A stretch of DNA of 41,194 nucleotides from Haplomitrium mnioides (lineage: Eukaryota > Marchantiophyta > Haplomitriopsida > Calobryales). Made by a program: the position numbers and the translations under genes. How positions within the stretch are numbered: the first letter of the stretch is position 1; each line of letters begins with the position of its first letter. This document shows positions 29,546 through 38,408 of this stretch, in pieces. The stretch is taken from contig JBNGIS010019509.1 of the NCBI GenBank assembly GCA_049999725.1, positions 33,013 through 74,206 of the forward strand, written 5' to 3'. The notes beneath the pieces were generated by a model. The model had not been told where the DNA came from. It saw nothing but the letters and a program-made list of their open reading frames with translations, and ran no database searches.

Positions 29546-30189
29546 TTGGTCTTCTCTAAAGAAATGTGGATTACCCCTCTTTGGAGAAGCACTAAAGACC
29601 TCTTGGAGTAGTGGAATCTCCACTTTGCATGAACTCCAAGAAAGTTGAACTTTCAAGTTTTCATGAATAAAGAATAGTGGATATCCCATCCTTTATAAAT
29701 GAAGATAAGAAGTTTGACTTGATGCTTTGATGGCTAATGGATAGAGGAGAATTTGTACCTCCTTGAGTTTCTCTATTGAACGCCTTTAACACTCATGTGT
29801 TTAACATTGACAAACATTTCTTTCCTCAAATTTTAGTGTATATTTTTGGAGATGATTTTATGGTTTTTGTAATGGAATCAAGAGAGTCCGGTATCTTATG
29901 TGTAGTAAATTATGGTGTTATGTTGGAGTGTTTTATTTATGTTTTGTGATAGATAGAAAATGGATTTGAACCAAGCTCCTCTATATGAGTTCAACTCCAA
30001 GTGTCATATTTCTATTTGAATAACGTCCAAACAAACACAATGAGATTTTCTTGTTCGTAAGTTTGTAGAGAGGTTTCGTGATTTAGTGCTAGCCTCAACT
30101 AAACCTTTTATTTTATCTATTCTACATAATTGGAATGTGCATATATTTGTTTTTGTATAAGTCGCTCGTAGCTAAGTTGTGACAGAAAA
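29546..30189 (+). other. Gypsy D leader
   Basis: About 640 bp between PBS and the recognisable gag. It is T-rich in places, with no domain seen. The upstream limit of gag is uncertain because the frame is broken. Confidence 0.55.
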
Positions 30190-31060
30190 ACCATGGAGGC
30201 AAGCTCCAGCAATCTCAAATGAGCTTGGATGATGATGGGAAAGTTGGAGGAGCTTCAAGTAGCTCTTATAGCAAGTCAACAAAAAAAAACATATTGATAG
30301 AAGAGATGGTGAAAATGTGACTACAACAAGAGAATGGAGAAGTAAGTCCAGAAACATTGCTACAAAAGATGAGCAAGTCATGTAAAGTGGAGCCTTATGG
30401 AGGAATTCACATGGTTGGTGTTGTAGAAGGGTGGGTTTATCAAATGGAGGTTCATATATCATACTATCTGTATGCTTTGGATTTAGAGAAAGGATTATTT
30501 GCAACCATTTTTAGCTGAGCATGCATCGATTTTCCTACAAGATTTAGAGCGGGAAAAAAATGCACGAGGAGAACAACTCTTGTAGAGCACTCTAAAAGAA
30601 GGTTTACTACAAAACTTGAAAGCCATAGACTCTATTTTAACTACAAGAACCAAGCTTTGGGAGTTAGAGCAACAAAGAAGCGTTGCAAGGTATATTGTAG
30701 AGTTTCGAAGCCTACAAGCTCAAATTGAGGATATAAGTTCAGCCAAGACCCTTGACAAACTTTTACAAGGATTGAAGAGAAAGATTTGAGAAGAAGTCAT
30801 CATGCGCAACCTAAAAAATGTTAATGAAGCCATATCGTTTGTGTAGAGAATTTAATGAACACTAGGGATTGTGCAAAGAGGAGGGAATTATGGACCCACA
30901 CCTATGGAGTTAGGAAACATGAGAAGGAGAGTCTTCAATCACCAACAAAGAGGATCACAAAATGCTATGGATAGGAGGATGGAAGAGAGGAGAGAAACTA
31001 GAACACACTACAATTGTAGACGAATAGGACAGATTGCACCAAATTGCAGAGCGATATGAC
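30190..31060 (+). pseudogene. Gypsy D gag
   Basis: The region is heavily decayed. The end is clear: NYGPTPMELGNMRRR followed by a zinc knuckle that has lost residues (H-Y-N-C-R-R-I-G-Q-I-A-P-N-C, where CX2CX4HX4C is expected), at about 30880-31055. Upstream, capsid-like helical phrases (RTKLWELEQQRSVARYIVEFRSLQAQIED) are readable around 30650-30730 with stops. No single frame covers the gene. Its role would be the capsid and RNA-binding protein. Confidence 0.7.
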
Positions 31061-31239
31061 ACAATTAAAGGCAAGTGTTTCAACGACCTCTTCACATTAT
31101 CAACAATGAAAGAAACCAAAAATGTTAGGAAACGATAGACACTATTAAAAAGAACTTGTGATTTTGCTAGAATGAAGAAGAAAAGCAATGGAAAAAGTCG
31201 ACAAATATGAATATGTCAAGTAGAAAAACAAAAAAAATT

Positions 31240-31605
31240 AAGGACTAATTGTGGTTGATTGGTGGATGGAAGGATCTCCAATAAGGGTTTTGGTGGATTT
31301 CGGAGCAGAAGACAATTATTTATCACGAGCAATGACACTAAAGTTGAAGTTACCCCTTCAGAAAGAGCATGAGGTAGTTGAAATGGCAAACAGATAAAGT
31401 GAGCCAATTGGAAGATTTTCTCAAAGTATATATTTGCATATAAGCAACTATCAAGAAGAGCTCAAATGGAAGATCACAACATTAGCAAGATATGATGCCA
31501 TTTTGGGAATGAAGTGGTTGAGAAGACATAACTCGCAAGTGGATTGGCAAAAGAAGATCCTCATAACACCTCAATGGAAGATTTGGAGAGATCGTGTATG
31601 ACCTT
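31240..31605 (+). pseudogene. Gypsy D aspartic protease
   Basis: The plus strand encodes IRVLVDFGAEDNYLS, where VDSGA is expected, so the active-site Ser is Phe. YDAILGMKWL, the ILGMxWL closing motif of gypsy proteases, follows near 31495-31525, and the frame continues to the RDRV stop at 31601. One in-frame stop lies near 31395. Spacing and order relative to gag and RT are normal. Confidence 0.82.
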
Positions 31606-31739
31606 ATTCAAGGAAACTACCTCTATATGTGATTGGAGCAAAGTCAATAAAGAGATAAGATGTGGAATTTTTGGGACTCATATATGCGGTTGAAAGTGAT
31701 AAGGAGGACTTCAAGCATAAAGTCCCACAAGAACTTCAA

Positions 31740-32640
31740 GGGGTTTTGAAAGAATTTCACGATGTTTTTCCCAACAATTTACCTCCTGGTTTGCCGCCTA
31801 AGCGATCTATTGATCATAAGATTGAGGTTGTTCTATGAAGTACTTCACCGTGCAAGGCACCATATTACTTACCTCCTCATGAATTGGAAGAATGCAAAAC
31901 TCAAATCACTAAACTATTTGAGAAAGGATTTATTCAGCGAAGCATATCTCCTTATAGTACACCAGTGTTATTCGTAAAAAAGAAAGATGGGAGTGTGAGG
32001 ATGTGTATCGACTATCGGGCCCTCAACCAACAAATACTGAAAAATAAATACCAATTACCAAGAATGGACGATTTATTTGATCAACTTTAAAGAGCAAACT
32101 ACTTTACCAATTTGGATTTGAAAAGTGAATACAACCAAATCCGAATTGTAGAGAGTGACGTGCAAGAGACAACATTTCAAAGTCGATATGGGCATTTTGA
32201 ATATCTCGTTATGCCATTTGGATTAACTAATGCTCTTATAACCTTTATGAGCTTAATGAATGATATTTTTTGATCTTTTCTAGATAAGTTTGTTATTTTC
32301 TTTTTGGATGACATTATTATTTACAACATAAATCTTCAAGAATGTCAACAACACCTTTGTACAGTATTGAAGGTACTTCGTGACCACAAATTATATGTTA
32401 AGATGTCAAAATGTGAAATTGGCAAAAGAGAGGTTGATTACTCGGGTCGTCAGACAAGTGTAGCAAGAATTCACATCATGGATGAGAAAGTGGAGGCCAT
32501 TCAAAAATGGGAAGCTCCTACTAATCAAACACAACTGCAAGGATTTTTGGGGCTAGCAGGCTTTTATCCTCGATTTCTGAAAGGTTTTGCACAAATAGAA
32601 GAACGCATTACAGATTTGCTCAAGAAAAATCATACATAGA
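31740..32640 (+). pseudogene. Gypsy D reverse transcriptase
   Basis: It starts with VFPNNLPPGLPPKRSIDHKIE and [14 protein letters not shown], then [21 protein letters not shown] and [10 protein letters not shown], then [16 protein letters not shown] with the first catalytic Asp. [14 protein letters not shown] and FFLDDIIIY follow, so the DD pair is intact (near 32300). Next comes KMSKCEIGKREVDYSG and the connection LQGFLGLAGFYPRFLKGFA. In-frame stops lie near 31838, 32088 and 32272. It is close to a full-length gypsy RT in one frame. Confidence 0.93.
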
Positions 32641-33120
32641 CGTAAGGAGTCGTAGAAGAATTGGCATTCCAAGCATTGAAGAAATCACTTCTTCATGCTC
32701 CTATTCTCAAAAGGTATGACTCTAAATGACCAATAAAACTTTCATTTGATGCATCAGGAAAAACAATAAGTGGAGTTTTGCAACAAGAATGGGAGGATGG
32801 CTGACATCCTATTGCTTTCTTCTCTAGAAAGTTAAGCGACACATAGCAAGATTATCATACCACGGAGCGGGAAGAGCTAGCGATTGTGTTATCCACCAAG
32901 CATTGAAAGCATTATCTCAGAGACAAGGAGTTTATTGTTGAGACAAATTATAAACCTCTACTTTATATCAAAACGCAAAAAGAGCTTTTTCAAAAGGAAA
33001 ATTTGATGGCGAAGTGGCGACAACGCTTTCATATGAAGATAGTGTATGTGGAAGGAAAATGACAAATTGCAGATGCTTTGACCTGCATGCCTCAACTCAA
33101 CATCTTGTTAGAAGTTGTAA
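32641..33120 (+). pseudogene. Gypsy D RNase H
   Basis: The plus strand reads FQALKKSLLHAPIL, LSFDASGKTISGVLQQ (first Asp), HPIAFFSRKLSDT, TTEREELAIVLSTKH (Glu), FIVETNYKPLLYI (the TDH motif appears as TNY, losing Asp and His) and ENLMAKWRQRFHMKIVYVEGK. Stops occur near 32728, 32801, 32844, 32906 and 33060. The loss of the TDH motif removes a catalytic residue. Confidence 0.88.
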
Positions 33121-33129
33121 TACATCTTA

Positions 33130-34350
33130 CGTGGTGGTAAAAAATGTTGGCTCCTGTTAAGGAAGATGAAAAGATCATTGATGCACAATAAAAGAAGTTG
33201 GTAAAAATGGTAAGAGGTTTGCTTTTCTTCCAAAATAAGGTATGGGTCCCTAGTAATATCACGCTTTGCTCTAAAGTTTTGCATGAAGCACATGATTCTG
33301 CTATTATTGGACATGTTGGAATCGAGAAGACATTGGACAATCTTCAACGTGTTTATTACTAGCCTAAGATACACCAAGATGTGGAGGCATATGCTCAGAG
33401 TTGCTTGGCTTGTTAACAAAACAAATCTACCAATCTTAAATGTGGGGGTTTATTACAACCACTTCTTATCCCCAATCGACGATGGGAACATATGAGTATA
33501 GATATTGTGTGCGAGTTGCCACGTACTTCTACAAGTTATGACGCTATTTTTGTTTTTGTAGAAAAACTCAGCAAAATGATCCATATTCATCCAACGACTA
33601 AGTCAGTGACAACACTTCAGTTAGCTTGCATTTATCTAGAAGCAATGTACTCTAATCATGGTCTCTCTAAAGTCATTATTTCTGATCGTGGGACTCAATT
33701 CACTAACATCTTTTGGCGCACAATATTTGATCTATTAAAAACCAAATTAGCTATGTCTATTGTCTACCACCTTGAATCTGATGATCAAACTAAACGAGTT
33801 AATCGTACAATTGAGGATATGTTGTGAGCATTTACCTTGGGAAGAACAAACGGAATGGGATTGGCTACAACCCCTTGTTGAGTTTTCTTACAATAACTCT
33901 AGCAACAGTTCTACAAGAGCCACACCTTTCTTTTTGATGTATGGTGAGCATCCAACGATGATCTCTAGTCTTCACTCAGTATCACCGCCCACCCTCAAGA
34001 ATCCAGTTGATGATGATTTTCTTTATTGTCTACACTTCGGCATTTGTCGGGCCAAGGCAAACCTTGAAGTGGCTCGTAAGCAGCAAAAGCAATATTTTGA
34101 TGCTCATCGACGGGAGGTGAATTTTGCTCTAGGTGACCAAGTCTGGCTATCCACTTCTAATCTTTCTTTGCTTCATTCTTGTAAGCTTAGTGCCCACTTT
34201 ATTGGTCATTTTTCTATCTCTACTCGTATTGGTGAAGTGGCATATGAATTGGTTTTACCCTCTTTTATGAAGATTCATCTAGTCTTTCAAGTCTCTTTAT
34301 TGTGGGCTTTTGTTCCTCATTCTTCCTCCTTTCTAAGTACCCAATAACCC
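33130..34350 (+). pseudogene. Gypsy D integrase
   Basis: The N-terminal zinc site is seen in HEAHDSAIIGHVGIEKT and SCLAC. The core has MSIDIVCELP (first Asp) and VIISDRGTQFTNIFW (second Asp). At the third position, where TERVNR is normal, the sequence is TKRVNR, so the catalytic Glu is Lys. The C-terminal part at 33760-34347 continues with EWDWLQPLVEFSYNNS, FFLMYGEHP, GDQVWLST, GHFSISTRIGEVAYEL and MKIHLVFQVS. A stop follows the SCLAC motif, and there is a frameshift near 33827. The protein could not integrate DNA. Confidence 0.92.
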
Positions 34351-34581
34351 TCTTTACTGCCTGAACTTGTTAATGGTTATAAAGAGCTTAAGGAGGAACA
34401 ACTCTTGAAGAAATGTACACGGCGTCGTGGTCGTCGTGAGATTGTGGAATATTTGATTCGTTGGAAAGGCTACCCACTTTATGAAGCTACTTGGGAGCCC
34501 TTGGAGAATTTGGCTAACACATCCACATTTGTTCACTCTTTTAAGACCTCTCTTACTTGCAACAAGGACGTTGCCTCTTAA
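34351..34581 (+). pseudogene. Gypsy D chromodomain
   Basis: An open segment reads KCTRRRGRREIVEYLIRWKGYP and EATWEPLENLANTST, ending in TAA at 34579-34581. The YLIRWKGYP and TWEP motifs define the chromodomain that marks Ty3/gypsy chromoviruses and targets integration to specific chromatin. No stop falls within the domain. The stop codon runs directly into the polypurine tract, leaving no 3' non-coding region. Confidence 0.93.
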
Positions 34582-34594
34582 AAGGGGGGAGGAT
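34582..34594 (+). other. Gypsy D polypurine tract
   Basis: AAGGGGGGAGGA precedes the 3' LTR start TGTAACAG at 34595. It is the plus-strand primer site. Confidence 0.9.
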
Positions 34595-35040
34595 TGTAAC
34601 AGTCACTAACTTTAGTAAGCAACAACTAAAAATAGCGACAATTATATCTAGAAAGCTATTACTAAGTTAGAGTATCAAAAAGCCAGTGTTATTATACAGA
34701 GAGTGACATGTAGCAAGAGGAGAGAAAGTCAACGAATTAAAGTGAAAGAAAGGCTACTTTAGAAGAGGATAAGAACACGTGGCAAGCGGAGGATTAAAGC
34801 AAATAGAAGGTTCTAAGAAAAGTACATATGGCAAAAGTAGAACTAAAGAGAAATGAAAGGCTCTAAAGATAAGAACATATTGCAGAAGGAAAAAAAAAGG
34901 AAAGAGTGGTCCAATCAATGAGAGAGGAAAAAAGGTGGTCCAATTAGAGGAGGATAGAAAAGAAACCAATGGGATTTTGCCACCTATGTAAGCAAAATAC
35001 TTTTCACTTAGTATATGAAGAAGGGAGAGGGCCTTGTACA
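34595..35040 (+). repeat. Gypsy D 3' LTR, lacking its R/U5 end
   Basis: It aligns with the 5' LTR from the first base to the GAGGGCCTTG word (35036; 29425 in the 5' LTR), then departs. The last about 107 bp are missing except possibly a terminal TACA. Two of three ABREs are mutated here (ACATATGG and ACATATTG). Confidence 0.88.
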
Positions 35041-35739
35041 ATTTGAAGTCTAATCCGTAGAAGTACGATCTGAAGTTGCATGATCCAAAGTTTGATTCGT
35101 AGAAGTACGCTGATAAAGGTAAGGTGGTTGTCCTCTCACAAGTCAGATCCAAAGAAGTAGCTGGACGAAGATAATATCAATGTCGGAATTGAAATTATCT
35201 TGGTCGATGCGGATCAGAAAAGAGGTGAGTCCGAAGAAGGTAAGGTCCAAAGAGGTCATAGCCGATAAAGCCTGGAATGATCTTTCCAAAGAAGTAAGGT
35301 CGATGTAGATTCAAATCCCAAAGAAGTAACATCTGAAGAAGCTAAACTAGGTGCACATCCGAAGAGGTTGATCTGAAGAAGCTTGGCGCAAATCTGCAAG
35401 AAGGTAAGCTCAAATGGTCAACTCAAAAGTTTGATCCTCTCCGATGGGCGCCATCTGCCACCAACTTCCCAATGGAAGTTGAACCGCCTTACTTGACCAA
35501 AAATCAGACTAAGGACTCCCAACTCCAAAGTTTGACCCGAAGAACTGATCCAAAGAAGTACGATCCGAAGTTGGTGAGCCCAAAGACAGTTGGGTCTGTT
35601 GGTCAACTCCAAAGTTTGACCCTCTTCAAAGGGCACCATCCGCTAGTGTTTTCAAAGAGGAAGTTAGACCGTCGTGTTTGACCAAAACATCAGACTCAGG
35701 ATCCCAACTCCGAAGTTGACTTGATACGATAAGGCTTTG

Positions 35740-35839
35740 NNNNNNNNNNNNNNNNNNNNNNNNNNNNNNNNNNNNNNNNNNNNNNNNNNNNNNNNNNNNN
35801 NNNNNNNNNNNNNNNNNNNNNNNNNNNNNNNNNNNNNNN
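35740..35839. other. Assembly gap (100 N)
   Basis: Inside the gypsy C 5' LTR. Similar words (TTGACTTGAT/TTGACTTGAAT) lie on the two sides. Confidence 0.95.
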
Positions 35840-36102
35840 AAATTGACTTGAATTGATAGGATTCTGCTAGACGCATGCCTTTGGAGTGGATTCCAACCCC
35901 CTCTGATACTCTCTACAAAATTTTGCCAAACAGTCTTTAGAAGACCAAAGTGGGTTCGGACCCTGGTGAAGCCCATCAACGCATGGGGAAACAGAGTGTC
36001 CCCCGATCCCTGGTGTCGTCACTGCTTTATGAGGGTCGTTGCATTCTCCCTCCTTCTTCCAATCCCTTGCTTCCGGCATGTGGGGCGCCTTCCATTCCTC
36101 TT

Positions 36103-36202
36103 NNNNNNNNNNNNNNNNNNNNNNNNNNNNNNNNNNNNNNNNNNNNNNNNNNNNNNNNNNNNNNNNNNNNNNNNNNNNNNNNNNNNNNNNNNNNNNNNNN
36201 NN
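36103..36202. other. Assembly gap (100 N) with identical flanks
   Basis: The 37 bp before the gap (36066-36102) are identical to the 37 bp after it (36203-36239), which points to an unmerged contig overlap. Confidence 0.95.
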
Positions 36203-36623
36203 CTTGCTTCCGGCATGTGGGGCGCCTTCCATTCCTCTTTCTATTGCTTGTGGTTGTTGTCCAGAAAGTAATGTTGGAGCCCCTTTGCCTTACCTCAAGC
36301 CCCTCTCGTCTGGCGCTGAATCGTTGATCATGCCCTGTTCCCTTGATCTTCCTCACCCGGACATGTATCTTCCTTCTGTTTTGAGATCGCTCTACCTTCC
36401 ACCTCTTTGCAAATACCTCTCGCAAGTATCCCTCCCTTCCCCGTCCTGATCCCGATTCCGCTCTTCAAATCGGATAATTTAGGCGACCCGCTCTTACTTA
36501 CCGACATTATCTGTTCCGCTGCTTCTGGAGTGTCTTAATGCCAAAGAGTGGAGAAATGCTTCCCTGTTGTTTCCGATTTCTAAGAATCTTCATTAGCATC
36601 TCATTTCACCGTTTGACAATTAC

Positions 36624-36685
36624 TGTCACGCCCCTCCTTCAGGCCTTAACCCCCAAAGGTGCTACTTTGGAAGAAGGAGGTGACA
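36624..36685. other. Hairpin at the PBS-side end of LTR-E
   Basis: TGTCAC...CTCCTTC pairs with GAAGGAGGTGACA, leaving a 4-nt bulge, and encloses an inner CCAAAG-GTGCTA-CTTTGG stem. The equivalent 62 bp in gypsy C LTRs (27928-27989 and 16542-16603) keep TGTCA/TGACA and most pairs. Confidence 0.65.
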
Positions 36686-38408
36686 ATTGGGGTAATAGGT
36701 TCTTTTATGAGATGGCCACGTATCTAAATTATCACTTTTAAAGGTAAGAGAGCCTAAACCTTGCCTTGCAGACCTTTCGGCTTATCAACAATCACCCCAA
36801 CCAACCAAGCTACTCACTTATACATTCATCTGAAGTAAATCGTGTTTATGAGTCCGAAGTGTATTTCAAGGATCCAAGAATAGACAAAGACTTCTTGCTT
36901 ACGAAATGAGCTCAAGGTACAATTGTACAATCCCAAGGGGATAATGCCCATAGTCTTGCCCCTTTATGTCGTGTTTCCTTGGGTCATAACAGGCTACAAC
37001 TCTAGTTCACTCCGAATCCGAAGTATAATTATGGTAATCTGAAAAGAGACAAATCTGACTACTACAGCCTTCACACTCTATGCTTCACTATAAGTCCCTT
37101 GATTCTATGTGGCCTTGATGCCACAAGTTCCTACGTTATACTACAACATTCACCACTCATCAACAACAGCTTGACACTCCTTCAGCACCCAACCCACACA
37201 CCCCATACATATAGTTTTCCCACCTCCATCGCTAGAAGGTCTTGGATTTACTTCCACAAGATGGGAAGAGGATAGATTAACTTCCCCCTCGGGAAGACAG
37301 CCCTCTTGTTTACAGGCCACCCTACTCCACCCAGAACTTTGATTGGATCTTCTATATAGTGCGCAAGCACTAATGCAACCACTCCTCTCTTGGTTCCACT
37401 TAAATTTTTAAGACCAAAAACGTCCTCCGAGAGTTCTTGGAATTGATGCTCTTGCACAGACAAATGCTGAGATGACACCAAGGTCCCCCCTTGGTTGCCT
37501 CCCTCGAATTCGAGATTGAAAGAGCTCCCTTCTGTTCACCTTCGAATGTTGGTTCACGTGTAAGGATGAGTACACCCAAATTGCCTGAGCCTCTAAAGCT
37601 CCCCACCTAGCGATTCTCAATGCACTTCCAGTCCACCTCCACCTCCACCTCTGCTAGCCCTCCTACACAAGTCCACTCGCTCCAAGTAAAACTTCACTCG
37701 AATTCCCTCCTCCCTCCTTTGTTGTGTTTCTTATTGAAGATAATTCCTAACACACATCAATGTCAACATCAATCCCTCACCCATTGAAGCGAGAAAATCT
37801 ATACACCTCCCCCCGTTTCCCCCGTTGGCCGTTACTCTTGTTGGCAACGGTTTCTTGGCGCAACCACACCTATCTTCTAGGTGGGTGTCAAAGATTTGTC
37901 TCATCCGGTGAACTCATCTGGAGCAGGCAATGTCATTGCAGATTCCTTGTAGCTGATTTGAAGACTGACTGGTCCGCAGAAGGACAGATCTGAGGACTGG
38001 TTCAATGTAGATCCAAAGAAACTAATCCAAGGAAGGTGTGGCCGATGAAGATCTGAAGCACTGGTCCGAAGAAGATAATGTCAATGCAGACCTGAAAGAG
38101 GTGAGCTCGGTGCATATCCAAATGACTGATCTGAATGACTGATCTGAAGAAGGTAAGTTGGGTGCGGATCCGCATGGCTAATCCAAAGAGGTAAGAGATG
38201 ATCTGAAGAACTGACCCGAAGAAATAAGCTAATCCAAAGAAGATTATGGCCGATGAAGGTAAGGTTGAAGATAAGATTGTTGCTGTCCCACAAGTCTGAT
38301 CCAAAGAATTGGTCCGAAGAAGATGAGGTCTGAAGAAGATTATATCTGATGAAGGTAAAGTGGAAGATAAGATTGTCACCGTCTTGCAAGTCTGATATGA
38401 AGAACTGG
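36624..38408 (-). repeat. LTR-E: another LTR of the gypsy C family, first part
   Basis: It starts TGTCACGCCC exactly 5 bp (ATTAC) after the end of gypsy C. It follows the gypsy C LTR at lower similarity than LTR-F does. The part at 37900-38400 is full of degenerate GATCYRAAGAAG words. It is interrupted at 38408 by L1b and continues at 41027. Whether it is a solo LTR or part of an element lying to the right cannot be seen. Confidence 0.75.

Larger units (their letters stand above)
28985..35040 (+). mobile_element. Gypsy D: nearly complete chromovirus inserted in the gypsy C 5' LTR
   Basis: Plus-strand order: 5' LTR (28985-29532), PBS, gag, protease, RT, RNase H, integrase, chromodomain, PPT and 3' LTR (34595-35040, shortened). 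Every domain can be followed but has stops. The LTRs align over their first 440 bp with many differences, so the insertion is not recent. The left flank is TCCAC (28980-28984). The right flank does not repeat it because the 3' LTR end has been lost. Confidence 0.92.
16542..36618 (-). mobile_element. Gypsy C: Tat/Athila-like element with 2.6 kb LTRs, itself invaded twice
   Basis: Minus-strand order: 5' LTR (36618 down to 27928, interrupted by gypsy D), PBS set 8 nt inside the LTR, gag with three zinc knuckles, protease, RT and RNase H. After RNase H there is unassigned sequence and then copia-2, and finally a 3' LTR remnant (17465-16542). The remnant is much more similar to the 27928 LTR than to LTR-E. 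Flanks are AGTAG (16537-16541) and ATTAC (36619-36623), three of five matching, so the target duplication is only weakly supported. Excluding gypsy D, the 5' LTR is about 2.6 kb. RT sequence, PBS spacing and LTR length fit the Tat/Athila branch, and no chromodomain is seen. Confidence 0.75.
35041..36618 (-). repeat. Gypsy C 5' LTR, distal part
   Basis: It contains GATCYGAAG/GAAGTAC words (35041-35420), the GGAAGTTGAACCGCC module also found in L1a, L1b and LTR-E, and ends with CCGTTTGACA at 36618. This is the inverted counterpart of TGTCA at 27928. Together with 27928-28984 it makes about 2.6 kb of LTR. It includes two 100-N gaps. Confidence 0.75.

Noticed and set aside
35626-36449. Several 100-130 codon frames across the gaps in the gypsy C LTR
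   Set aside because: They are mostly N-derived residues, and the rest is non-coding LTR.
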